This document shows positions 10,601 through 21,400 of a stretch of 64,000 nt of DNA, in pieces. The stretch covers positions 24,727,111 through 24,791,110 of the forward strand of contig OX387606.1 in the NCBI GenBank assembly GCA_947568835.1. Reading direction: 5' to 3'. The DNA comes from Protonemura montana (lineage: Eukaryota > Arthropoda > Insecta > Plecoptera > Nemouridae). Position numbers and translations under genes: made by a program. Below the pieces are notes generated by a model. The model was not told the origin of the DNA. It searched no databases and worked only from the letters and a program-made list of their open reading frames with translations. Within the stretch, counting starts at the first letter, position 1; each line of letters starts with the position of its first letter.

Positions 10601-13600
10601 GCGGTGCCGTCGGTCTTAACTACGACGTCTCTTTCCTGCTGGCGTCGGTAAACGCCGACCTTGTCAACTGGAAGGAGGACCCAACCTGCGAGCTCGGATA
10701 CGCGCGCATGCAATGCAACAAATATCAGTAAGTATTATTATTATTGTTATTTGTGTTGTTTAACGACGCACTGTTTTGACATCTGGCCATGCGGCACTGG
10801 TCTAATGGTGTCGGTGAATGAGTGAATGATGATGAACCTAAACTAGTCTAGAAGGAAGGAGGGGAAACCCGGTGCCGGCACGTAGCCTACTCCTGTCGAA
10901 GACCAATGGGACCACCGGCTTAACGTCCTTTCCGAAGGACGGTACAACGCGAACAACAGGATTCCTCCACAAATCCATGCTGTCGAGAGGTTGATAAGCA
11001 AGGCGAGTGAAGTTGCTGTACTAACTTTCATCCCTCCAACCTCTCTCCCGAACAGAACTGGTCATGTGTATGATGGTCACTCATCCAATACCTGACCCAG
11101 CGCAGTGTTGCTTGACTTTCATCCCTCCAACCTCTCTCCCGAACAGAACTGGTCATGTGTATGATGGCCACACATCCAATACCTGACTCAGCGCAGTGTT
11201 TCTTAACTTTCATCCCTCCAACCTCTCTCCCGAACAGAACTGGTCATGTGTATGATGGTCACCAATCCTATACCTGACTCAGCGCAGTGTTGCTTAACTT
11301 TCATCCCTCCAACCTCTCTCCCGAACAGAACTGGTCATGTGTATGATGGTCACCCATCCAATATCTGACTCAGCGCAGTGTTGCTTAACTTCGGTGATCT
11401 CATGAGAACCGGTGTTTCCAACACGACAAACCATTCGGTACCTTGCCACGGATTGCAACACAATTCACATTTGCAATCACAGCAATCATACCAGTGATAA
11501 AGTTGAGCGTTCTACCGAGCATTTGAGAGGGAAACAAGAGGTATTGATAGAATCCTGCTTGGTGTGAGCTTTATTTTTCCAAACCTCTATCCTAGGACCG
11601 ACAGAAAGAAAAAAAAATTATTGAAAAAAAACATTTTTGATTTATGGAGATTAACTGAACTGTATTCAGACTCAAATTCGTGAAATCTGCCTGAAAGAAC
11701 AACTCGGTATTTTGTAAAATTTTGCCAAATCTTAATGAGCATACTATCAATCAATTCTTAATACAATTAATCAATTATAACAGTACTTCCTCTGTACAGC
11801 ATCCACTGGTTGTTCCTTCCCAGCCAGGTTGTACAAATAAACCCAACTATCGCCCTAATATAACTGCACAACACCATTTGACATTTTGTCCACCCCTTGC
11901 CAGCATCGGGCGCATGGTTTACACCAAACAACCGTTCATCTTCGACCCGAACGGCGAGAAAGACCGTGAAGACATCACGCTCCAATATAAGGCAAGAGAA
12001 GGAACACAAGCCGAGCGTCTCAACCTCTATAACGGCGTCCAGGGCAACACCCGCGCCAAGCGGTTCTACGACGTCGCCGACGTCAGCGTTTCCGACATCG
12101 AGTTCGATCTCGTCGAGTTGGAGACTGTAAACCTCGGAGAAAAGTTCAGCGTAATCGTCAATATTCATGTAGGTTGACCGCCTCTTATAGGTTGACCGCC
12201 TCTTATAGGTTGACCGCCTCTTATAGGTTGACCGCCTCTCTTGGTTAGAAGATGTAGATGGGTGTTTAACTTAGCACTGTTTTGACATCTGGTCATGCGG
12301 CACTGGTCTAATGGCGTCGGTGAATGAGTGGATGATGATGAACCTAACCTAGCTTAGAAGGGAAACCCGGTGCCGCCACGTAGCCTACTCCTGTCGAAGA
12401 GCACCGTAGGGACCACCAACTTAACGTCCCTTCCGAAGTACGGTACAACGCGAACAACAGGATTCCTCCACAAATCCATGCTGTCGAGAGGTTGATAAGC
12501 AAGGCGAGTGAAGTTACTGTACTCACTTTCATCCCTCCAACCTCTCTCCCGAACAGAACTGGTTATGTGTATGATGGTCACACATCCATTACCTGACCCA
12601 GCGCAGTGTTGCTTAACTTTCATCCCTCCAACCTCTCTCCCGAACAGAACTGGTTATGTTTATGATGGTCTCCCATTCAATACCTGACTCAACGCAGTGT
12701 TCCTTAACTTTCATCCCTCCAACCTCTCTTCCGAACAGAACTGGTCATGTGTATAATGGTCACCCATCCAATATCTGACTCAGCGCAGTGTTGCTTAACT
12801 TTCATCCCTCCAACCTCTCTACCGAACAGAACTGGTCATGTGTGTAATGGTCACCCATCCAATACCTGACTCAGCGCAATATTGCTTAACTTCGGTGATC
12901 TAACGAGAACCGGTGTTTCCAACACGGCAAACCGTTCGGTGGTACCGGAACCTATCCCATTATGGCTAAACGGCGCTTCCGAAGAATTGTACAGCTCAAT
13001 GTTGTCAAGACGTACCTAAAACCAAGGCTAGTGACAATGTTGCAATTCTGTCAGTGAACATTTCAAGGGTCTTGGCAATGTGCACCCTTTCAGTATCTGC
13101 AAGTGAGCGTTTCAACGTTTCAAGCCGTTAAGCAGATTTTAAAACTGTCGCAAAAGTGTTCTTCCTATTTTAAATTTCAGAGCTTTTTGCACCCTTGATC
13201 CTATGTGCTGATGTGAAGTAGCGGCCATTTTGTGAAACTGATCAGCTCATGCTTGTTTGACAGAACAAATGCAAGCAAGAACGCAAGGTGAACGCTTCGC
13301 TGTCAGCAGCCAGCATTTTTTACACAGGAGTCAGAGCCAAAGTCGTCAAAAGCGCTTCCGGAAACTTCACGATCAAACCCAACTCAAGTACGTGGTCTCA
13401 CGTTTGTGAAAACCTCTTTCGTGGTCTAAAGCCACTGTCTATTTGATGACCTACCCTGCGTAAAGGTAGCTGAACTAACCTGGCTTGGAGGTAGTTGACA
13501 GATATTGTTGTCTTATCTTGCAGAGGAGACGTTACGTTTGGTCGTGCGACCAGAGGAATATCTTCCGAAGCTGGTCGAGTACTGCAATATGAAGATCTAC

Positions 13601-15152
13601 GCGATCGCCACTGTCGAGGATACGCGCGCCACTTGGGCTGAGGAGGACGACTTCCAGATAATTAAACCCAACCTGGACATTAAAGTAGGTTACAACCTGG
13701 TACCTGCTCAAGTCCACTTCTAATTAAATCTGAATGATAACTAAAGATGATGGTTTTTAGACTCATGTCTACTTGATTTATCCTTAGCACAAGTTTTAAG
13801 AAAAACTATTTGAAATGGGAAATTTAGTAGCCCTTTACTTAGTATTCAAAACCCATTTCAAATAGTTTTTCTTGTAACTAAAGATATTTTATAATATATT
13901 TTCTGAACAGTGGATGTAAATACACGGTAACTTTTGCTTCACTTGTGGTAAAAGTATCAAGTCTCTAGCTCTTATAGTTTGCTGGGAAAATTTACCTTAA
14001 CACCAAAAATAACAGTCCTGGGTAAAATGAGTAGAAACTTTTGTAGTAATTTTCACCGTTAATGATGTAAGGCTTAAATTTACCTGAAAGTATGCGATGC
14101 CCACATGAGAGTCTTAGTTCGGCGCTAGACGCAGCTACACAACTCGAATTTAAATTTAAAAACTGTTCCCATGATCTGCGTTTTCGTTTTAACAATCTTA
14201 TCACTCGTGGCACATTTATAAACATACTAATATAGTACCACGGTGAAGAAGAAACAAATTCACAAACTAAAAGCACGAGATTATAGACAGTACAGATTCA
14301 GTTTTGACAGAATTGCTTAAAAACAGCTGTTTTGTTATTAGCGCCAACTTCTCATAGCAGGGAAGCCAACTTCATTACTACCACACTGTTAAGTGCCAAC
14401 TATTGGACACAAAAACCACTGCTTGTGCACGAGAATTCAAATTTAAAAAATTCATACGTGTGCACACTTATTTACAATCAGTTTGTAGTGCGTCAAGGCA
14501 GGTAGTGACGGTATGATATGCATTAATTAATTAGAAGTATTTATAGTAATGCGATTTATATGTATAACTTGAAGTATTCGATGGATTAAACACCAAAAAA
14601 ATCAACTTAAATAATATATAAATTTACTACCCTCTTACATTAAAGTAGGTTACAGCCTGGTAGGTTATAACATGCTATAGTCAAGCTGACCATAAGTGTC
14701 TGGCGATTTCAATGTCAAATCTGAATGAACTGTAAAACGTTCGAATTGCAGGTGAAAAACTGCATACCGAGCACGAACGCTCCGTGCACCGTGGAGATGA
14801 GCTTCAAGAACCCGTTTAAGAAAACGCTCAACGACTGCAAGTTCAATTGCTCTGGTCCAGGACTAACCAAGAACACTCTGATTGAATTCAGGTATGACAG
14901 CCAAAGCCCGCCAGTTTCACTATCACTAAAATATTGTGTTAAGAACCTAACGGTTCTTGTTGCTTAAGAAGTATACAAACTGCATCTTTGCCCGTGTTTA
15001 GGCCCGTGGGTCCTCTAGAGGAAGTCAAGCTGGAACATACGTTCACGCCGAGCCGAGCAGGTATCCACAATCTGGTGGCAACATTCTCGTCCCTCGAGCT
15101 CGTTGACGTGACGGGCTCCACAAACCTAGAGGTCGTCGAAAACGAAGCCTAA
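4666..15152 (+). CDS. Protein-glutamine gamma-glutamyltransferase (transglutaminase), 11 coding exons
   Basis: Calcium-dependent protein cross-linking enzyme of the annulin/hemocyte type. Coding exons: 4666-4879, 5414-5683, 7333-7559, 8248-8422, 9100-9357, 10559-10727, 11904-12168, 13264-13387, 13524-13684, 14752-14891, 15002-15152. All junctions are AG/GT with compatible phases, totalling 2,154 nt (717 aa), normal for the family. Residues 1-160 form the N-terminal beta-sandwich (ending near YLLFNPWCK). The core follows: catalytic Cys286 in [10 protein letters not shown], His350 in [11 protein letters not shown], Asp373 in [11 protein letters not shown]. His-Asp spacing is 23, as in vertebrate TG2. 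Two C-terminal beta-barrels end in LEVVENEA. There is no signal peptide, so export if any would be unconventional. The start is the first ATG after the acceptor and gives a family-like N-terminus. Introns hold a 41-bp satellite and several SINE copies. The family is certain; the exact orthologue is not. Confidence 0.93.
5729..7299. repeat. 41-bp intronic satellite, about 38 copies
   Basis: A 41-bp unit (AACCTGGATAGAGCATAGGA followed by TCCAGCCAGCTGATCTCAAAT) repeats through most of the intron between the second and third transglutaminase coding exons. It begins about 45 bp after the donor and ends about 30 bp before the acceptor at 7332. Recurrent variants are CATAGCATCC, CATAGTATCC and CAGTCAGCTG. 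The order GG, GC, GT, GG, GC, GC recurs in blocks between about 6770 and 7270, which points to block duplication. Confidence 0.97.
7580..8187 (-). mobile_element. 5S rRNA-like SINE copy
   Basis: Leader TGGTGTTTAACGACGCACTG at 7580, conserved middle (ACCACCGGCTGAACGTCCC), then four 5S-like modules of about 92 bp. It is intronic in the transglutaminase gene, between the exons ending 7559 and starting 8248. Same family and orientation as 3755-4470. Confidence 0.8.
8482..9005 (-). mobile_element. 5S rRNA-like SINE copy
   Basis: Starts TGTGGTGTTTAACGACGCAC, carries the same middle block, two 5S-like modules, and the terminal GAGAACCGGTGTTTCCAACA block near 8970. It lies in the intron after the exon with the catalytic cysteine. 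Confidence 0.8.
9575..10100 (+). repeat. tRNA-like 52-bp tandem array, about 10 units
   Basis: About ten copies of the unit with AGCTCAATTGGTTAGAGCAA and GCGACAGGTGGAGATCGGGG. It lies in the intron between the exon with catalytic His/Asp and the exon starting at 10559. No full T-arm is present and the array breaks off into the family-3 repeat at about 10100. Confidence 0.85.
10105..10262 (+). repeat. Family-3 repeat with decayed hammerhead-like core
   Basis: Plus-strand copy: GGAAAATTGTCAGGACTGCT, then core 10160-10191 with GTAAC/GTTAC stem arms. The GAAA box is mutated here (ACAAAAC in place of ACGAAAC). Ends in the family's AAAACCCAGTTGAAATAG block. Confidence 0.7.
10745..11440 (-). mobile_element. 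5S rRNA-like SINE copy, full structure
   Basis: One of the most complete copies. It has the leader from 10750 (TTTAACGACGCACTG), a middle block, then about four to five 5S-like modules with CCAATACCTGACCCAGCGCA on the plus strand (reverse of GGGTCAGGTATTGG), ending at GAGAACCGGTGTTTCCAACA. It is intronic. Confidence 0.82.
12171..12240. repeat. 18-bp tandem repeat next to a splice donor
   Basis: Four copies of AGGTTGACCGCCTCTTAT begin 2 bp inside the intron, immediately after the donor of the transglutaminase exon 11904-12168. The first copy overlaps the donor consensus (GTAGGTTG). Confidence 0.95.
12255..12945 (-). mobile_element. 5S rRNA-like SINE copy
   Basis: Same leader, middle and tandem 5S-like modules as the other copies, closing with GAGAACCGGTGTTTCCAACA and CGGCAAACCGTTCGG. 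It lies in the intron between the transglutaminase exons ending 12168 and starting 13264. Confidence 0.8.
13745..13880. repeat. Family-3 repeat, short hairpin form
   Basis: Contains TTTTTAGACTCATGTCTACT and AAAACTATTTGAAATGGG, the latter repeated in reverse complement about 70 bp later. The family's two outer parts therefore face each other and the hammerhead-like middle is deleted. Confidence 0.6.
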
Positions 15153-15417
15153 AACTACACCATATCACAAAACTAACCATCGTTGATCGCATTAGCTTTT
15201 AGCTTTTAGCATTTTTAGCTTACTAAAACCTATATTTCTATGTTGTATGGTATTAATAGCTTACCAGATACCCTGTAAAAGGTTCTTATGGAACAATAAT
15301 TACTAGCAAAAAAATAATACATACCACGCATTGCTGTTCTTTGCTTTTTTTATTCCAATGTGTCAAATTTTCAATGAGATGGTCATTTAAATACATATAT
15401 TCTAACCAAGCCATGAG

Positions 15418-15423
15418 TTTTAT
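15418..15423 (-). terminator. Poly(A) signal of the minus-strand orphan gene
   Basis: AATAAA on the minus strand, 16 bp past the stop codon at 15439. A second AATAAA on the minus strand is at 15353-15348. Either would end the orphan transcript about 200-280 bp before the stop of the convergent transglutaminase gene (15152). Confidence 0.45.
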
Positions 15424-15438
15424 TAAAACTTCACACAA

Positions 15439-18400
15439 CTATTCCCAAAGACTCGGCAATCCCACGACCGCACCAGCCAGCACGGCACCGAAAGTCACGC
15501 ACAACGCCGAAATGGTGCTCGCTCCCCTCCATTCAATACCCCGCTGTTCGACCACCTCCTCGACCAGTTGTTCCCTTCTGACAACGCCGTCGAGATGCGA
15601 GTTCAACACCGCCAGTTGACTCCGCGTGTTGACCTGATCTAACAACGAGACTAGAATCTCGTTCTCCGCGCTGACCTCGGGAGTTGACACCGAAGACTCA
15701 GAGCTCGTCGACTCGGCGCTACTCGGTGCTAACATCATCGAACTGCTGCTAACGTTCAACAGCGATTGGTAGTCGGCTACCGAATCTGTCACGCACACTT
15801 CTGTCGATAGGTTAGCTATCAGAGAAACTCCATCGGAACTCGGACAAAAGTCGCTGGTTTCAGTATCGCCACTAGCTGCCAAGATGGCGTCGGTATCTTC
15901 ACTCCAATACAGCAGCTCTTCGGATACTTTTGGTTCGTGGACGTTGTCGCTGAGCAGTGATTTGGTCTGTCGTATACCGCAAACACTGTCGCGTGGATTT
16001 CTATTTCTGTTGCCTGTTTTCGGAGTCTGGTGCAAGCTTTCGTCGGCCTGATATTGGTTGTAAAGCAGCAAGTCGGCGCGGATGTCCAATGGTAGATTGG
16101 GATGATGATGACGGGAGTAGATCTCATCTCCCGTATTGATTGCTTCTTGCGGTAGGTGAGATATGGCGTGCGTCAACTTGTCCCACGTGTCTTCTGTCAC
16201 TGCGCCGACGATAGGCATCGACAAGCCCGAGTTTGTTTCGATGGCCAAACGATCGTGTTGGAACGGTATCGCCATTTCGAGTCGCTCGAGCATTTCTGGA
16301 GTTGAACAGCACGATTCATTGCTGTCAATCTTAGAACTATTCATTAAGTCACCTGTCATGGGAGAAGATCTGTCTTCTTTTACTTCCTTAACACCGCAGT
16401 CGGTTGTGTTTTCGAAATATTCACAGCTTGCTTCGGTTGCGCTTGAAAACAAATGATCGAGCAACGAGCTACTTGATTTTAATGGCATTGTTAGATTAGA
16501 GTCGGCTGTGATCGCAAGTTCGTAGCCGGCAGCCTTTTCTGTTTTTGAATCTTCAGGCTCAACAGCTGTATTCTCTTTAGATGGCATGTCACCTTCAGAA
16601 CTAGCACCGCAACATTTAGTCGTATTTACCACCTCGTGATCGCCAGGCGACGTTCCTCCTATTTCGGCGTCCTGGAATTCAGCAGACGTTTCGGAATTTT
16701 CTAATGTTAAATCGATTTCATTCGATTCTCTAGTCTCAACTTCTTCGAGATCACATGAGCTCACCGCGGTTGAGGTATCAGAATATTTTCCCCGAGGCGA
16801 ATAACAGAATTGAGCGACATTTTCCAGCACGTTCTGCTGCTGGCCTTGCGTTTCGCAATCTGTGGAACTTCCGGTAGAGTCTATCGCCGTATTTCTCACA
16901 GAGGATGGACAACTCAACACCGAAACACTTTTCAAAACTTGTTCGACATTGAAATCAGACGCCACGCGTCCCGTCTCGTAGTCAGTTGAGCTCGATCTTG
17001 ACTCCAGTTCGGTGCTGCAACTTTCTGACGCAGACACGCTCGCTTCGGTATCTGTTTTCAACACTACATTGACCGCTTTCAACAGCGTTTCCGACGAGCA
17101 GAAATCCTCAATCGGTATTACGACCTCGTCCTGCTCCAGGTTGTCCCTCGGCCGGTACTTTTTGTTCTTTCTCATCGCTTTCACCGTCTCCTTAGCCACA
17201 TTGGCAGGCTCGCGCGTTGCCAGTAGCGACGGCCTGGTTCGGGGACTTCCCCCCAGTGCCGTGATCAGTGCTAGCAACAAGTCTTGCTCGGATTGGTTGA
17301 AGAGACTGCTGGCACTTCTTAAAGCATTGTTACCCACCGGCACCATGGCTACCGGCAGGATGTTTTCATCTTTGCGTACGCTCTGGATACAGTCGTTGGT
17401 CAACTTATCCCACGAGCTAAGGTCGCGTTTGATGAAACTCTGGATCTCACGCGATATCTTCGTGGACGTCAAGAACGGTCGATCGCGCTGGATGACGCCG
17501 GTGTAAGTTGCCGAAAGCGCTCTTTTGCGTGCGGTGGGCGACACCGAACTATTCACAAAGTCTTCTAAGTCGAGGACTTCGTCCAAAAACCCGAACGATT
17601 GCTCGCTTTCTGCGATCCTCTGTCTGCTTTTGCTGGCGAGCGATTCGCGTGAGATCGCTACTCCGAATATGTCCCTGGACGGCATCCTCTCGCAGCACCT
17701 CTTCATCCTGGCGCGGATCTCGGTGGCCGTGGGTATGTGGTGTCTCATGTTGTATTTGTCTGCGCTGGAGAGGTCCGGCGTCTTCAGGGTGTAACGCGCC
17801 ATGCTGGAAATGTAGCAAGAATCTTGTCAGAGACAGGAGGACACTCGTTCATTTCTTGGCCTTTCTAATGTCAATTGTGACGAAATGACGCCAAATAAAA
17901 ATCGCCAGGGACTTCGATGTGTGTATAAAAGTTGTGTACTCAAACAAATATCACGGAAATTTAGTTGTCCTTTACTTAGCATTCAAACCCTATTTCAAAA
18001 AGTTTTTGTTGAAACTAGCGCTAAGTTTACATCAAGTAGTCATGCGTCTAAAAAACATCATAAAGATATCACGAAGTTTCTGTCACCAGACACCGATAGG
18101 TCTGCAAGACGGTATAAGGGCCGAGCGGTGGGGATTACGTTTACCCAGCAATGTTTGCAGATATACCGGAAGTTAATTGTAGTTTCTTGATTACAATGAA
18201 CAGAGAAATGAAACAAAAATGTAGCTGAAATCTGATTTTAATTGCAAACGCTTGCAATGAGCGGGGTAATTATTATTATCAATACTATAACCGTTTCAAA
18301 AATTGATGTCCAATCCAAGTGTCTAAGTAGCTCAATGGTTACACCCGCGACAGGTGGAGATCGGGGTTCGAGTCCCCGTTTGGACATCAATTTTTGAGAC

Positions 18401-21400
18401 TGTTATAGTGTTCATAATAATAAAAAGACCCCGCGCATTGCAAGCGTTTGCAATTTAAATAAGATTTCATTTAGACTTGGCTGCTGATTTTACACTTGAC
18501 TGTTTTTTGCTGGGATCTGTGCTACATGAAATTACTTGGGCAACGTTTACTAAATATGAGATGCATTTGAAATGCCCCTGCCATGGACTTGTACTTGCCT
18601 GGTGGCCGATGTGGCAGAGGGCTTGGCTGACAGATTCGCTTGAGAGGTCGTCGATTGGACCTTGATGATGTTGTCCAGTCGGTCCATGAAGGCCTTCTGC
18701 AGCACGTGCTTATAAGTCGACCTCGTACCTTCGACGTGGCTGCAAACGCAAGTCTTCAGTTCAGCGATCGCATAATATTAGCAAGCAAACCAGAGACAGC
18801 GTTCAAACTCACCGAATCTTCGGCAGGGCGAGGTCTACACGTGGCCGCGACGGCCGGTCAGCGATAATGAACGTGGCGCTCGAGTAGTTGTCTGACGTGG
18901 AGTCTCTCGACAGACTCGCGGACAGGTTAGACCACATCGAGTCTGTTTGCCGCAGGTCGAGGTCGCTCACAGGTGGTGTCGGCAATGCCAGCGTCGGCTG
19001 GCTTCGACTCTCATGCTTAGGTACGGAGGCAGAATGCCCTGGCGATCGAGCGCGCTCTTTCTGCGGCGACATCGGAGACTCACGGCTGCGCTCGAAGAAC
19101 GCCAGTGGCGCACTGAACGAGACTCTCGGCGTCGACACGATATGCCCGATGTCTTGCGACGATTCCGAGCGCCACGAGTTTATCGTTGCGACGCTGCGGT
19201 TTTTCAGCGGCGTTGCTGGTGGCGTTTGGTTCCTCAGTTTCTCATCACACGTGTCACAATACGAGTAGCGCGGCTTCTTGGAGGCGTTGTCTTCTAGCGA
19301 AGATGCCGAGGACATTGAGCTGCCCGGTTGCCACAGAGGACTGCGCGAACGGTTCCTGGTGGAGGCGTTGATGACATGCCGCTTAGCAGGCGTCTTCTCC
19401 CCGCGTTCCTTCATCAACGCCTCCTTTCTGTGCTTCTCGTCGCAAGTGTCACAGTAGGAGAATCTACGCGACTTCGAGGAGCCGCTTTCGATGTTTGTTG
19501 ATCCCGAAGACAGAGAGCTACCTCGTCGCATCGGAGGCGACCGCGAGCGTTCCCGTCTCGCGGAAGTGACGCTAGCAGAATGTCGCGGACGCCCCGCGAT
19601 TACCACGCCGCGCTCTTCGGCGCGTTTCTCCTTCTTGAGTCTTCTATCGCACGTGTCACAATACGAGAGTCTGTCCTTTGACTGCGACCCGACGCTCGAC
19701 GCCTGCTGGTCACTCGACGCCGGCGTCAATGCGTTGCTCAGCGACCGACGACGTCGCCTCGCCGCGCGCTCTGTCGTCGCCGCGCGCTTCTGTTTCTCGA
19801 CGCACGCCGCGCAGCGCGAGGTGCGTGACGACGCCGAGCCCAGCGTCTTGGTCGACGGCGAGCGCTTGCGATTTTTGTCCGCATCTTTCGACGCCTTGGA
19901 GTGTCGCGAGCCGACGGCGATCTTCGCAGAAGTCGGCGGTCTCTTCGGCTTCACATCGGTGTTGCTGTAAGAGAGGCGTCCTCCTTTCTTCAAGACAGCT
20001 TTGGAAGACTGCCGCGATGACAATTTCCCGAGCGAATCGACCCCCCTTCGAGACCTGCCCTTCTGCACGTGCTTGCCCTTCTCTGGAAGCGGAGCCATCG
20101 AGGGCGGCCCGAGTCCCTCCACAGGCTCATCCCACTCGACATTGTTACCGCGATTCTTGCACGTGCGGTCAATGCCATTCAACAGCGCAACAATGTTCTC
20201 CAGCGTTGCCAGTTTGTGCCGCGAGGTTCGCACGCTGTCGGGCACCGCGTCCACGTCGAGACCCCACGAGGAGCTCGAAGAGTTGGTCTGCACGAGACGC
20301 GACAGGATGACCTCCAGCTGCGTTGACTTTGTGTCTGACCAGCGCTGCGGCGCCTGCGCGGACAGTTGCGTCGGCGGCTCCATATCATCGGCTACTTTGA
20401 AGTCTAGTTCGTCGGGCTGTTTGGCCAGGTGCTTGATCAAAGTATCTGTCATCTTCTCCACAACCTGGCGACTCTTCTCGACGATGTCCTCCTGCACGTC
20501 GTCCAGCCCAGCGTCCCGTTTAGACGGCACGCTATCCAGACTAGAGTCCCAACAAACTCGTTTGTCGCTGGTCGAGTCCACGATCTTACTCATGGAACGC
20601 ACCAAATTATCGATGCTTCTGGTCACCTTCTGCTCGGTCTTCAGCTGGGTAATACACCGAGTGTCGCCCACGCTCAGTTTATTCAAGATATCTTTTGTCG
20701 CCACGACAGTCGGTCGTTGGCTAGTCGGCCTCTTAGAGTTACTGGTCTTTTTCACGGCGCTGGTCACCGTGTCCATGAGCGTATCGATGAGGACATCGCT
20801 GGCGGTCGGTACCAGCGAGTCGGCCGACTTCACGGCTTCCTTGTCACCCTCGCACGAGTGCTTGGAAGTGAACATAGAAGCCCCCAGATCGGCGCAGCGA
20901 GCATAGCGCGTTGACAAGCGGACCCATTTCTCTATGTCGTCGTCTGACAGAAACCTGTTCCTCGGCTGGTCGCTGTTTTTAGCCGCAGGGACGTTATTAG
21001 CTAAACGTGGGATGTTTGTATCTTTCTTGCAACCCTCAAGAGGCTTCTGAGGAATTAAAACCTCTTTCGGCTTCAGGACTTTTTGTAAATTGACATCTTT
21101 AGCTGGCGCAGCGGTCACGGCTTCTTTGACTTGCGTCTTCTTGAGCGCTGCGTGCTGCGCCGCGCCTGCGCGCTTCGCGTTGTCCTTCTCGGGCGCCACC
21201 TGCTTTGTCCTACCGGCGTCGATCGGCGCCAGTGACAGGCAGCGCTCTAGATATGTCGCCGGACTCATCGTGCACTTCTTCAGCTCGTTCAACTGTTCGG
21301 CGGGCGTGCGCGGTTGCAAAGTCCGCGCGCTCTTCGCTGTCGGCGACTTGCCGAGACGCGCTGACGGCTTCCTCTCAAGCTTGTTTGCCGCTATGTTGCC

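Noticed and set aside
19491..20906. Long plus-strand open frames opposite the orphan gene (up to 301 codons)
   Set aside because: They are shadows of the minus-strand GC-rich, Ser/Arg-rich exon. They lack splice context and any recognisable protein character.
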